DNA from: Phoenix dactylifera
Lineage: Eukaryota; Streptophyta; Magnoliopsida; Arecales; Arecaceae
Assembly: GCF_009389715.1 (NCBI RefSeq)
Contig: NC_052393.1
Location: forward strand, 4,278,001 to 4,342,000
Direction of reading: 5' to 3'
DNA: 64,000 nucleotides
In this document: positions 1 through 31,218 of the stretch, in pieces
Layout: the number at the start of each line of letters is the position of its first letter
Numbering within the stretch: the first letter of the stretch is position 1
Position numbers and translations under genes: made by a program
The notes under the pieces: model-generated
Databases searched by the model: none
What the model saw: the letters and a program-made list of their open reading frames with translations, nothing else
What the model was told of the DNA's origin: nothing

Positions 1-620
1 CTAGAGGGAAAACAAATCTAGAAGAAAAAAAGGGAGAAAAGAGGGGGGGGGGGGGGGGGGGGGGTGCGCGAAATCACCGCGGAAGGCACGGACGCGTCCG
101 CAAAAAAACCAAATAGCCCCTGCTCAAATACCCCTATAAATACCCCCTATTTTATCCTATTCCGGACACGAAAAATTAGAGAAAAATACCAAAAAAATTC
201 TGGAGAAAAGTTCTTCCTCTTAGCCACTTCTGATTTTTATTTTTGTAATTTTATTCAGTTTATTTTATTCTTTTTATTTCGTTCTTCGCTGGATCTGCAA
301 GTTCGATCGAGTTCGATTTGGCTTCTTCCGAGACATACCGAAGAAGAATTTAGGGTCATCATATCTCTGAGGAAGATTGCCGGAAGATCCGTACGTGGGG
401 GTAAACACTTTTTTGGGACAGCATCTACGCGCTTCGACCTGCCTTCAATCAGACTATTTTCTCTTACTTTTGTTTTAAATTTAATATTAATGGATCCGTA
501 GGATTTGCAACTTTATTTCTTTTGTGATAAAATAGATTTATTTTGATACCAAATATAATATATATATATATATATTATTTCTTTTAAGAATTTTTATTAA
601 TTGTAATTATAGATTTATTT
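1..620. other. Gene-free left edge, possible LTR-like remnant
   Basis: No gene is recognised here. The stretch has a 22-base G run at 43-64, a TATA-like CCTATAAATACCCC around 131-146, and a following pyrimidine-rich leader-like segment, an arrangement often seen in a plant LTR or a promoter. No matching second repeat, primer site or coding domain is visible in the window, so an LTR-element fossil is only a guess. The 145-codon open frame at 64-501 has no recognisable domain. Confidence 0.25.
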
Positions 621-904
621 GCTTAGTTAGGTGATATATTGCTAACATTATCTAATATGAAGGGTTCCACTGAGAGAGCATCTACAACATGTCTAACTCC
701 TGTATTTTTTATACCAAGACTCAATCTTCCACTGATAGCCTCAGAGTACAAGTTTAGTTTTGAATCAATTTTCAAACATTTTTTCTTAACAATATCTTTA
801 GGAAGCTGTGTAACAATATATTGCATCTAATGAGATAATTAACTAAGACTACAAAGTAAATTGTGGTATAGGAGATCATTTGGAAGCATTACCTCAACTG
901 GACT

Positions 905-2312
905 TTATTCCAGCATTTTGCAGAGACTGCGCTCAACCCAAACATGATGCAGCAACTCTTTGGAGTCTGGTTCCCTCCAACCACACGATAAATGCTCAAA
1001 GTTGCCGGTCTTAAGGTCCAGCACATCTAGTTTATAAGCACCACTGTCGAGTCGATCATATGACCAATTGGTGGGATCATTAAAGTAAATGCAATCCTCT
1101 TGGCATCCAGGAATATCCCTAGTATAGACAATGAAGTTCTGGTGTGGATTAAATGATCTAAACACTGTATTGTCATGCATGCTTTCGACCAGAAACCATC
1201 CGGATGGATTTCCGAGCATCCACTCATATATCTTATAACACATCTTTAAATATTTTTCTTCATAATCCCTATCGTCGTCATCAGGGTTCCCGGGCATCCA
1301 CTCATATATCTTATAACACATCTTGAAATATTCTTCTTCATAATCCCCATCATCATCATTAGGGTTCCGGGCATCCAGTCATATATCTTATGACACATCT
1401 TGAAATATTCTTCTTCATAATTCCTATCGTCATCATCAGAAAAAACATGAACAACACCTATACTATAACAAGCAAGCAATAACGGCTGTGAAAATGTTGT
1501 GATGAAAAGCAGATAGTCAAGTCCACGATGTCAATATCTGGCAAATCGATCGACAAAGGGCCCAAAGGGGGAGCAAATTCACAAACCAAAGTATTGTCAT
1601 CCAAGTCAGTCATATAGGGGCTCCCCTCATGGTGCGCCATATAGAGGGGCGAGCCGAATAAACCAGTATTCGACAGAGTCCATGATTCATCTCCCAATTT
1701 ACAGAAGGCGACATGACCGTGGTAACGATAGCACTCGGCGATCACTAGATTCACTACCATGCAATCCTTGTTCGGGCTCGAAAGCAAGAAAGCTCGCCAC
1801 GGGAAAATGCGCGAGTACTGGAGTAGATCCAAGGTGGAGTCTATGCCAGGACTGGTTCTCAGAAAATTCCGATGGACCGGAGAGAATTCGCAGCCGGGCT
1901 GGTGGATGAAACCATCGGTTGGAGGGAGCTGGATTTCGGATCCGGTGAGGGGGTTCAGCAAGAAAAGACGTCCGTCCGCGGGGGCGACGTCGAGCAGAAG
2001 AAGCCAACCGCGGGAGGCGGCGAGGATTACTTTGTTGACGAGTTCGGGAATGGAGAGAGTGCGGATCTGCCGGGCGGATACGCTGAGAACGGAACGGCGA
2101 TCGGTGGAGGGGTGGTAGCGGAGCATGAGGAGAGGGAGGTGAGGGGAAAGATTGGTGGGTTTGGCGACGGAGCGCCAGGACTTGCAGACGCAGCGGAAGC
2201 GGAGGTAGTCGGAGGCGCGGGTGAGCTTCTTGACGATGAGGTCCAAGAGTTCGTCAGGTAGAAGTTCGGACCATCGGGAGACGCTCATCCTGCCTTCTTC
2301 GTTGGACGCCAT
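905..2312 (-). pseudogene. F-box / DUF295 (KIB1/SKIP23-like) protein gene, frame broken
   Basis: Family role: F-box proteins bind SKP1 in SCF ubiquitin ligases, and the DUF295 beta-propeller is the substrate side. The first 284 codons (2312 down to 1458) start at an ATG and carry an F-box at about residues 14-52 (WSELLPDELLDLIVKKL, then FRCVCKSWRSVAKP). A DUF295-like propeller follows, with RGWLLLLD, LFLLNPLTGSEIQLPP and a CMVVNLVIAE strand. The C-terminal part of the family (SGWFLVES, CIYFND, YKLDVLDLKTG) lies in another frame at 905-1321. Between them the frame changes near 1525-1535 and again inside a 77-78 bp repeat, where one copy is a base short. I see no intron signals that would bridge these breaks. 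It is therefore a recently disabled copy or a gene with assembly errors. The F-box half alone could still be expressed. Confidence 0.7.
1217..1442 (-). repeat. Three-copy coding minisatellite, 78/77/about 70 bp
   Basis: Three near-identical head-to-tail units start at 1217, 1295 and 1372 with CATCCACTCATATATCTTAT or a close variant. A 78 bp unit encodes 26 residues on the minus strand (MCYKIYEWMPGNP followed by an acidic DDDDRDYEE run) and would keep the frame. The middle unit is 77 bp, which shifts it. The third lacks the last few bases. The units lie between the propeller core and the C-terminal strands of the F-box gene. Confidence 0.85.
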
Positions 2313-4285
2313 TGTTGCCGCACAGAGAAAAGAGGTGGTGGTGGTGGAATGGGACGAGTTTTTAGGGTTCCTCTACGAAGATTCAAGTTAATGAGTACGC
2401 GCCAGTAGGTTGGGCCTTGTGAGAGAGAAGCCGACGGATCCTCTACGAAGTGGAACTGGAAGGCGATTCCTACAGCACAAATTTCCAATCATTTGAAAGC
2501 TTCAATTTCACTCAGCGCGTCCTCTCCCAAGCGGCAAACATTGAAGACATCTGAACCTATGGGGGCCGGGGTTTGCATCTAGAAATTTTATTTTTTAGTA
2601 AATTAAATTAAATTTATTGGAGATTATGTCTTCCAAAATATATTAGATCAAATTTCAAATGAATAACTAGAAATGGCACATAAGTTGGTATCAGTGGAGA
2701 TGTTTTGACCCAACATTGTGTTGGAACAGAATGGGTCAAGATCTTGACCTTATAATTCTGACCTTATAACATTGTGTTGGAACAGAATGGCACATAAGTA
2801 CACTTGCCAGAAAGTTTCCAACGGAATACTCTCCAATGCTTAAGTCAGAATAGTAGAGCAACATTATGAAAGAGAGAAAAATTTTAGAGTGAAATCTTCA
2901 AATGAACTTACTTGAGAATCTTCGGACCTCTCCTTTATATGTGGTAGAATAAAGATCCATTACCTGATTTGGCATGACATGCCTTAATTATATGGTAATG
3001 GTCGGCACCACGTTTACAACATGGAAACCATTCCATGTGAGCAGCACGCGGCAATAATTATTCTTATCATGCATTAAGTACGGTGTTGAAACCAGCTACA
3101 CTATCAAGCCCTAGAGTAGATACACCCACAAGCATCTAACATAATCAAATCATGAAAATGATGAGGTCGCTTTAATACGGATGCCCATAGCACTCTGCCA
3201 CATAAGATGCCATCCAATCAGCCGCACTGTTGTCCTTTCCATAGATATGATCAATCAGTCAACTGGTGAACGTGAGATGAGCCCCTGACCAATGGAACTT
3301 CTTTAATTAGTTTATAGGGACGTCAAATAAGAATGAATTTTGAGAGTATATAGATATTTGTTTTCTATCCTTGTGCTGTGCTAATCTCTAACATGAATTA
3401 ATTTCGAGCATAATTTCGAGCATGTGACAAATCTTCTCTATGTATAATGCAAACTATTAGAAAGAGAATCAACGGCTGTCCGTCCCATCTGTCTAGGAAA
3501 AATCATACATTTTTAGTTGTGCTTGATTGGGGTTTGATGGAGCCTAAGTGATCCATTAGCTTGGAAGCACAAGCTGGTTGGAGGTGGCTGGAAGCGGTCC
3601 CAACTACTATAAGTTAGTTGTGGTGAGGGGGAACTACAGAATCTCCAGCACCACCAAATACTAAAGATGTGGTTAGGCAGGGAGTAGGACGGCCGTTCAC
3701 CATGTGCTGCTGAGTTGTTCAGATATTTTGATTAGAAAAATATTAAATGAGCCCAAATGTTGTTTAACGTGGCCCGGTCCACCACCACCTAGGCCTAGAG
3801 GCCTGCCATGAAATGTGCCCCAAAACCAATACAAGCCATAACGGGGCCATCTAGCCCCTTCACGTTCTATCCATTGCCTGCATCATGTATTGAAAAAATT
3901 ATTATCTAAAAATTGCTATATTATTATTTTATAAAAAAATAATTTATTAAAATAAATTCAGAAGATTGAAAAGAGCTTGTCTGAATCGAAGCGTAGGATC
4001 GTTCAGATACCCAGAAAAGAATAAAAGATAAAAAGAAGAAAAGATATAAAGTAGAAAGTTGAAGAGTGATAGGACTCAGTCTGTGGAAAAAACTCTTGGA
4101 ACAGTGATCAAAAAGAGAGAGAGATTGGATTGGATTAGAAATAATCTCGGAAGTGTCTATTTATAGACTCTATCCAAAGACTGAAGAGATGCGATGGTTC
4201 CGAAGATATGTACTATTTTCGAAACACTGTACGAGAAGCCAACGTTCTCTTTCAAAGAGCCACAACTCTTCTGAAAGAGGTGTCT

Positions 4286-4287
<2 letters not shown>

Positions 4288-4327
<40 letters not shown>
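4288..4327. repeat. (TA)n microsatellite
   Basis: About 20 uninterrupted TA units, followed at about 4415-4427 by a short GA tract. Confidence 0.95.
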
Positions 4328-4332
<5 letters not shown>

Positions 4333-6640
4333 CATTTAAAATAACTAAAGGTTAGGAAATAAGAAAATTATAATTTTTTTTAAAATTAAAACTCTAACAT
4401 CACAAATATATATAGAGAGAGAGAGAGAAGATATCATGAAGTTGAATGACTGGGCTCATAAGATCTTTCAGTTGAACAAATCCAACCGTTGCTACTTGCG
4501 GTCATACTTTTGCTGGAGAAGCTTCAAGTTTCCCATCATTCTCATCCTGTTGTGCTGGAAATGCGCACAAGTTCATGTTAAAATACACTTTCATTCTCTA
4601 ACCATCAAGACAACTATCCATGTGCATAGGCAAAACTTGATCGATTCAAATAAGTGCCATGAGACTTTATAATATGACCTAAGCCTTAAGTTCGATGCAA
4701 AATTACAACGAAGAAACAAGCATATATCAGGAGATCTTCACATCTATATGATGAATGAACTGTTTGGAAGCGTTTAGGAGTTAATAACTGAGCAAAAACA
4801 ATCGGAAAGTTGTTATGCAGTAACTTCAAACCCTTTCAAATATGTCAACGTTACATGTACTTATATTGTCTTTAATGATTGGCATCATTGGGCGTGGGTG
4901 TAGAATCCATGCTTAAATAGAATCTGTGGTTTCTTAAAAGAAAAGGCTAGACGACATCACGATTTCAGTATATTAAATGCATTATAGAGACAGTGATAAA
5001 AAAAAAAAACAGCACTAGCTATCATTTGCTCCTACTCTACTCTTCCTCACCCACCTACCATGACCGCATCCGACAAAGATTAGTTGGCTCCTGATTGAAT
5101 AGATCACACCCACTCAAAAGGCACTTAAACAGGCCCCAACCACCCTCCTCTGAAAAGTTCTCCATTTTTTCCCATCAAAATCCTCTCCCTCGACTTAAAA
5201 ATTAAGAAACCGTATCCCAATCTCTTCCCCTTGTCGCACTCTTCCAATGAATGAAGTCATGGTCCAATGTGACATGTATTTTTTTTTCTTCTAATGCCTC
5301 CCGTGACCATGTAAATATTTTCTAATGACTACATTCAAAACTGAAGATGGAGCCAAAAATTACATCATAAAGTGGAGCCTTTACTCCTATAGATAGACCA
5401 AACCGATTCTAGACGGCATGGCATCTAGAATTTATTATATTACTTTTTATATATTTAAAAATAATATTATAAAAAATATAAAAAAAATAGGTTGAAAAAT
5501 TTTTACTTGAATCGAGGCATATGATTTGCCTCCTATACGAATTTGCGGTCATCTTGTTCTTAAAATATAACAACTCAGTTGAGTTCGATTCTTTTCTATT
5601 TAGTATGATCGTCGGAAGGCCAGATCCGATTAACTTCTTCAGTTGTATAGAAGAGAAACAGATTGAAGAAAAAGAAAGTGAGAAGAAAACAAAATGAGAG
5701 AGTGGAAAAAGAGTATTTGGCTGCACCAAGCCGAGCGCTTGTGTTGTCATTAGCCCAGTCTAGCCCAAAGATACAATTTTCATAGGAGCAAAAGAACTTG
5801 CTTTTATATTTCCACTATAAAACTAAAAAAGAAAGTATTTTCAAGCTTTTGAAATAACTAAAACAATGAGTTTTTACAATTATTCTGGTTCATTGTCGAC
5901 CGATTTAGTCTAGGGACACTGCCAGGTGGAGGGGTTGGCAGACTTGAGGAGTTCTGTCCCCTAAATAGACGCAGGCTGGGTGGGGAGAATGAAGAGGAAG
6001 AGTGTGGGAGAGAGTGTGAAGTGCAAACTTTCTTAGTTCTTCTTCCCAGAAAAAAGATTGGTACTGTTGTAACACATGCTATGGAGGACCTGTAATAAGT
6101 TGTTACAATTTTTCATATGTAATGCATATGATATATTTAATAACAAAAAATATATTCTAAAATAGATTTAATAAATATTATACCTATGTGGTCTGAATTT
6201 GGAAGGTTTTATTTATTATAAAAGATGTTCATATATAAAAATATATGTAGTTTGACTTGTATTGTTATGCAATATGAATTGCTAACCTTATCAAAAATAT
6301 TGTTAATTGCTAAATTGATGTCAAGTTGGCAAATTTACGTAGCTAATTGTTATGCTTACTTTTGATCATTCCTTCTTTTTGATAATGGTATATGGCTCAA
6401 ATTTAATAAGATTTACCAATTCAATAGCGATAACTTGAGTTAGTAATAAGGAAGGTGCCGAGCTATCCAACATCAAATTCCAGAAAAAGCTAATACTTAG
6501 AAATAAGGAATCTTTTATGTTGAATTCATTCCGAATGTATGTTGAATAATAAGGTCATGAAGCATTAGCTTTGAGTTTATTCGTTTTGATGTACATGATT
6601 GTAGATTCAAAAGTAAATCTAGCACATGGAGATAAAATTA

Positions 6641-7049
6641 GCTAGACTTAAGTGGATCTCCATTCATATATGGTTAGGCTTAGATTGAATGATCGAGATC
6701 TCACATCGATGATTCAGAATATTGAATATGATCTACTACCTCTAAACTACTTATACAATAAAAATTATATAATTTGAAGATTTCTAACCTATGTATCAAA
6801 TGGTCAAAAAAATATATACGATTTCATATTATTTAAAATATTCAATATTTTGATCATTTGATGGATAAGCTATGAATTTTCTATATATATATATACACAC
6901 ACACACATATATATATTGTTATGTAAGCAATTTAAATATTGTAAATCTCACCAATAGCTTCGATCAATGATGTGAAACTCCTATAGTCCGATCTAAACCT
7001 AGCCGAATTTGAGTAGTGAGCATAGATCCACTTAGATATAGCCAAGTCA
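6641..7049. mobile_element. Foldback MITE-like element, about 410 bp
   Basis: The two ends are long imperfect inverted repeats. The left end reads TTAGCTAGACTTAAGTGGATC; the complement of the right end reads TTGGCTATATCTAAGTGGATC. The similarity runs on inward for about 80 bases (GGTTAGGCTTAGAT against GGCTAGGTTTAGATC). A second inner inverted pair (TATCAAATGGTCAAAA at about 6796 and TTTTGATCATTTGATGGATA at about 6850) gives an almost fully palindromic core with TA/CA dinucleotide runs. No coding capacity is seen. I could not find a clean target duplication, so the superfamily is open. Confidence 0.6.
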
Positions 7050-8309
7050 TATCTTCTAACATGTAAACCGATGGATAGCTATTCTTTTTAAGAAACGTTT
7101 ACATAACTAAAGAACAAAAAATAAACCTTGGCATCAAAGTTCTTGTATCCTTTGAGTATAAGCTAGTGATGGTGATAAAAATCTAAAGCAATAAGTTAAA
7201 AACATTTATATAAGATGCTTACTTTTACATGATTTTGTTCATCAGTTGTTCTTTTGTATAATCATTTATACTCGTCTCTCTCCATGTTGCGTGTGTCATT
7301 ACTACATCATAGTGGTTAGGGTATAATTTTCTAATAAATTACTTATTTAAATAAGAAAAGTTTATGAGAGACACAAAATTGAAAGGAAAAGGTTAAGGAC
7401 GTAGATTAAGAAAACAGAAAGGCTACCTAGTTTGATAAATACAATTAAATTTGAAATATTTGGCCACTATTTTTGACAAATAAACAAAAGTAGAAAAAGT
7501 ACATAAAAATATTTTCTTAGAAAAATAAATAGCAAAAAAATAGATAAAGCATGATATGTCTACTACATTGCATTTTATTCTTGTTATCTTACTTAAAATA
7601 AAAAATAAAGATGAAAGTGAAAATTCAGGAAAAATATGTGTTTTTCCACTGCACAAACTTGACGAGTATACAAGAAAAGCAATGATAAAATACCTATTCA
7701 TATTTCATAAGTAGAGAAAAATACTTAGAAATTATAGAAAAAAAAAACTTATACCTATAAATTTACCAATCAAAGAGTAGAGATTTAGAAACTCCCTTTC
7801 TCTGTCTAAACATCTCCCTTCAAATAAGTAAATGGACGTGTGAAAAGATCATGTCTTCTTTTTTTTATCTAAAATTACCTCCTCCAAAACTTCATTAACT
7901 TAGGAAAATTTTTATCACTTTGAATCTAGTTCAGATGGATAGGCCCCTCTTCATAACCACTTAAAAGCTACAATTCTCTCATCAACCTTAGTCATATAAA
8001 CTATCATAAAAAAAAACTCTCAATCTAAATTAACCTTCAAAAATATTTTAGTAGCCATATTTCCAGGCCAATGAACTACATATTGTTCTTTACTAAAGTA
8101 CATTAGCAATTTCAAAACCAATATAGAATTCTTTGACATGCCAAAAAACCTATAGGTAACGCACACAAAAATCAAAAAATATCCCAAAAATGTTCCAGTC
8201 CAAAGTTTCTAACTCCTAACTGCCGAATACTTTAGATCAATAAAACTTCCTTGGCCACAAAATAATAAAAATACAAAATAATTATTTAAAATTTACATAT
8301 ATAACTTAA

Positions 8310-8565
8310 AATTTTTATTTTTTTTAGTATAACGGTTGCTCACACTATTCTAGTATAGGTATAACCAGCAGAATCAAAAGAAAGAAAATGATGAACCGGT
8401 GGAGGAGTGCCCCCTAGTATATCCAAAGAATCTCTCCGAAGTATTGGACAACAAAGAAGGCGACCCAGTCGGCAATTCTATTCGCCTTCTAGTACATATA
8501 TACAGCTTGAAAGGTGCTACAATCTTCCACCATCCAACGAATATTGTAAAGTAGAGGATTTTCAT
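8310..8565 (-). mobile_element. LINE 3' tail with RNase H remnant
   Basis: Read on the minus strand, this resembles the end of the RNase H domain found in plant L1-type LINEs: KANRIADWVAFFV at about 8440-8490, then a non-coding tail and an A-rich end at about 8308-8330. The same KANR-x2-DWVA motif recurs at 30437-30697 and, weakly, in the modules at 50304 and 62814. The fragment is 5' truncated and non-functional. Confidence 0.6.
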
Positions 8566-9185
8566 CTCTCTCTGTCTCTCATTTTGTATCCACTCAATTA
8601 CTGTAGCTGTCTTTTTTTCTCTCTCTTAAACAAAAAAAATCAAAATGCTGTTCACCAAGAGAGGAAAGTCCAAAACACTGAATAGGTTCACCAACTCCCC
8701 TTGGGTGTCTTGTTGCGGGGAAGAGAGAAAAATGGCATCTGATACTTTCTATTTTAATAATGGCAAAAGAAACTAACCACAGTTGGCAAGGACAAGTTAA
8801 AAGAAAGCAAGCTGGGGACAGGTGGGTGTTGGTGGCGGTCTGGTCAGCCTGCTCCGGTTCGGTTCGGTAAACAGCGGAAGGATTAATTTGTGAGCCGAAA
8901 AGCGACAGAGATTATATTAGCTGTCGTCGCCTCGTCGGAGCTTGTACGGCACCAACAAATAAATTAGTTAACTAATTCGATAATTTCCTACTAATAATAT
9001 TAATCTATAGATGGTTATATCTCACCGGGGTCGGCGACCGCTTCAACGGCACCCATCCCTCCCCTTCCTTCCCCCCGCCTCCCTGCTCTGCCATTCTGAG
9101 CGCAGCGAAGTAGACGGGGGGGAGAGACAGAGACAGAGAAGCGGGAGGGAATTTCCTTGTAGATCTCATCGCCGGCGGCTTTATC

Positions 9186-9200
9186 TAGGGTTAGGGTTTT
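9186..9200. promoter_or_regulatory. Telo-box in the ROP leader
   Basis: TAGGGTTAGGGTTTT about 200 bases upstream of the ROP start codon is a plant telo-box (AAACCCTA on the minus strand). This element is common near the 5' ends of housekeeping genes in plants. It sits in a GC- and pyrimidine-rich 5' leader that begins near 9040. Confidence 0.5.
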
Positions 9201-9395
9201 GTCAACCTTCCGATTCTTGGTTTTCTTGTTTCCTTGTCTTCTTCTTCTTGATCTCTTGGAGGGATTGGAAGGCATTGGACGGGGAATGCGGGGGTTTTCG
9301 GAGGGGACTTGTGGTTTGTAGCGGTTGAAGAAGCAAAGAGAAGGGGAGATTCTGGGTTTTTCTTGGTAGTTTGGGGAGATCGGGGGGGGGAGGAG

Positions 9396-28404
<19,009 letters not shown>

Positions 28405-30411
28405 AGCTGGCTTTTTAAAGTTGCTTCGTTCTTGAAATGATCCTTACTTATCTCAGTTCTGATATATTAATTGTCACCATCCACTATTGAGTTATGGAAT
28501 AAGTGGATGACCTTTTTTAGTGCTCTCGCCTTTTGTTATCATACATGACGTCGGTCTATTAATAAGTAGATGATACTTCTGAGTGGTCTCATCACACATG
28601 TTTACATTTCATCAAGATGTGCTTCGTGATTAACGCATGCCTCCGATTGTTGCAAGAAGAATGCGTGTGTTTGCATGCTCTTTTTTTTGAGATCTCGAAA
28701 AATAATGAAATGGATAAATTTTTTTTCTTTGGAACATATATGAATAAAAGAATAATAGTAACTGCGTGTACCTGATAGATCTCATTGCACCAAGAAAATC
28801 TGGAGTTAATTCATATCATGCTTATTATGCCATAGGCTAAGTCAGCAAATTGTTAGCACAGAGCGGAAAATGCTGCATCAACAAGCAACTCTCCAGGCAA
28901 GCTCTTATGAAACAGTAGTAGTGTCCAAATAAGCATGCTTAATGTTTTTTCAATAGCATCCCTCCTTATGAAGAGAAATTATATCCTACATAGTGTGTGC
29001 AATGTAGCTATGCATCATATCAATCATCTCGTCTCTTTCCTGTGGGCTAATCACTAAAACGAGCACATGATGATGAACGAGGCTCATAGAAAAAAAAGAT
29101 TGAGGTGCTGGGCATGGTGCACGACTACAATAAAGAACATAATTTGCTTTTTGTGAGTCATATCTTACATCATTGGACCTTCCCATAGAGGCAATGAAGA
29201 AGGATCAAGTAACTAACCACTCGGGGGCACATCTTTGGGTGGGTGAGATGGAGCTTCCGAGTGCTCTTCGAAATGTTTTGATTTTTGATTTTCTTGATTG
29301 TATTCATACACATGTTGTATGATACTTTCATTTCAGCACAAAAAAATAAAAAAAAATCAATTAAAGAAAGACCTAGGATTAAAAATATTTCTCAAAAGAA
29401 AAAAAAATCCATAATTTCCAGGTCGTGAGAAACTGGGTTTCTATATCGCACGCATGTTTTTATTTCTTATGGGAGATAGAAAATTCATTCCAAAGCAAAA
29501 GCTACTGTCCTGTCTCTCTCATTCGAAAACTCAATTAGCCACCCATCCCTTTCTTATGTTTAATGGCCGCTGTTGTTATAATAAAACAGCAAATCAACAT
29601 GTCGCCAGACCATCTGGCCGGATCGGACACAACGGATCTCACGCTGAGGTGAGAAGGACCACCTCTCTCTTTCCAATGCTTGAAAAGTATCTACTCTAGA
29701 TTTTATTTTCTAAAGAAAGTAACATTTGATGCTCACCACTCATGATTTCTGCAACAAACGCTACCAAGTAGTTAAAGATGGAAGCCATGAAGCAATGGTG
29801 AGTCGCCAACGGTAAACAGACCTCGAACTTTCGTTTAGAATAATAGGTAGGTGATGAGGGACCTCAACTTATCTATCTGATTCGAGTTGATCAATACGTT
29901 AGGTTGGGAAGATCTTTTGGTCCAACAACCATCATCGAACATAAAATTGATGGCTACTACCCAGGTATTGCGGCAAATAGGCTGCTACCGGCTAGCTACT
30001 ATAAAATAACTCATTGTGATGGCCATTGTAGGCATGGCCATTTCCCAAATGCTTTAAGTTTAGTGGATTTTAATAAAAGACAGTTGCTCAATCTAATTCA
30101 TGGGAGAGAAGAGTGGACTTCAAAGTTTCTTGAAAGATATTTTAACTACTTCTCCTGTAGGGTATTGTTGGGAAAGCACCTTAGTGGGCTTCAAAGCTAT
30201 CTGGTTCTCTGAAAAGAGAGAATGGGAAGGATTGTCCAAAGAAAACTAGAGCAGAAGGTCAAGTTGGTACAAAAGTGGCTCCTCTGCACCTAAAGTAATG
30301 CCACCAAAACATAGTCTAACCGCAAGGCTTGTTACCTATGCAAGCATCAAAAAATTGATGAGTGCTTTCCTTCAAAAAAATGGTGAATAGTAATACAACA
30401 AAGAACAACCT

Positions 30412-30700
30412 TTTTTTTTTTGATAAATGCAGTATTTTATATTACTCTAACATATGTACAACTTGCCAAATCAGAATAAAGTAAACAGTACAAAGGTGAA
30501 GATATTTCTGATACAGATGTCCAGCTAACCTCCTCGATATGTCGAGCAACAAATAAGGCGACCCAGTCAACTGCTCTGTTCGCCTTCTGAAATACATGGC
30601 TCACCTGGAAGAGAGGGTGACCAGCACCATGTCTACTATGAACAACCTTTAGGTCAGAATGGCAGCACGGATGAAGTGCAAATTTTATAACTGCCATATG
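30412..30700 (-). mobile_element. LINE 3' tail with RNase H C-terminus and poly(A)
   Basis: On the minus strand the frame reads VSHVFQKANRAVDWVALFVARH, then EVSWTSV, close to the last part of the plant LINE RNase H domain. It ends in an A run (a T run on the plus strand at 30412-30421). It is 5' truncated at about 30700. The KANRxxDWVA motif links it to the fragment at 8310 and the modules at 50304 and 62814. Confidence 0.7.
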
Positions 30701-30879
30701 TAGGAATTCTGAGTAGGCTAATCTTGTTAAACAAAGAATTTTCTTTCTTTTTTAGAAAAAGGGCATTGCTCAAATTTTATAACTGCCACTGTTGCTCAGA
30801 AAATTCTAAAAGGATATCTGCTACCGCTGTTATGAAATGGTTATAAACAAAATTCTTGCTCAAATCACACCATGCATTG

Positions 30880-31218
30880 TGTATGCGAGGACTGTGCCGG
30901 TATGTGTTTAGCCCCACATCACCTATACATAAGGTAGATCTTGGTATTTATACATGGCCAAGAAACACTAATAATACTTTTCGACGAGCATTTTTATGTG
31001 AAGTTATGAGTTATTACAAATAATATCAGAGCGGATCCGGTCCATAGCCTATGTAAATTATGAGAGAATACAATACGGGCTCATTATAGCTAATCATAGG
31101 CCGATTGAATAGATTTGAATTTTTAACCTGACAAGAACTGTCATGATTTAAATAGGAGGCAAAAAACCTAAATATACCTTTCAACTAATTTTTTTTTGGT
31201 GAGGTTGTGGGTTATTAC
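30880..31218 (+). mobile_element. TRIM-like LTR fossil, plus orientation, eroded
   Basis: A terminal-repeat-like block at about 30880-31017 ends GAGTTATTACA and is followed by a sequence resembling the initiator-tRNA-Met primer site. A second, more decayed partial repeat ends at about 31218 (GGTTGTGGGTTATTACC). It shares the TTTAG-x2-CCACATC word, in the opposite orientation, with the element at 34610-35048. It has no coding region. It is broken and old. Confidence 0.45.

Larger units (their letters stand above)
2313..8300. other. Gene-poor intergenic DNA
   Basis: No convincing gene is present. The first 200 bases are the likely promoter and leader of the minus-strand F-box gene. The rest is AT-rich with short open frames that show no domain and no codon bias. 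A (TA)n tract lies at 4288-4327 and a foldback element at about 6641-7049. Stretches near 2640-3130, 3880-4400 and 5400-5750 look like old repeat debris (TATA-like motifs followed by purine-rich leaders), but no paired repeats could be found for them. Confidence 0.5.
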
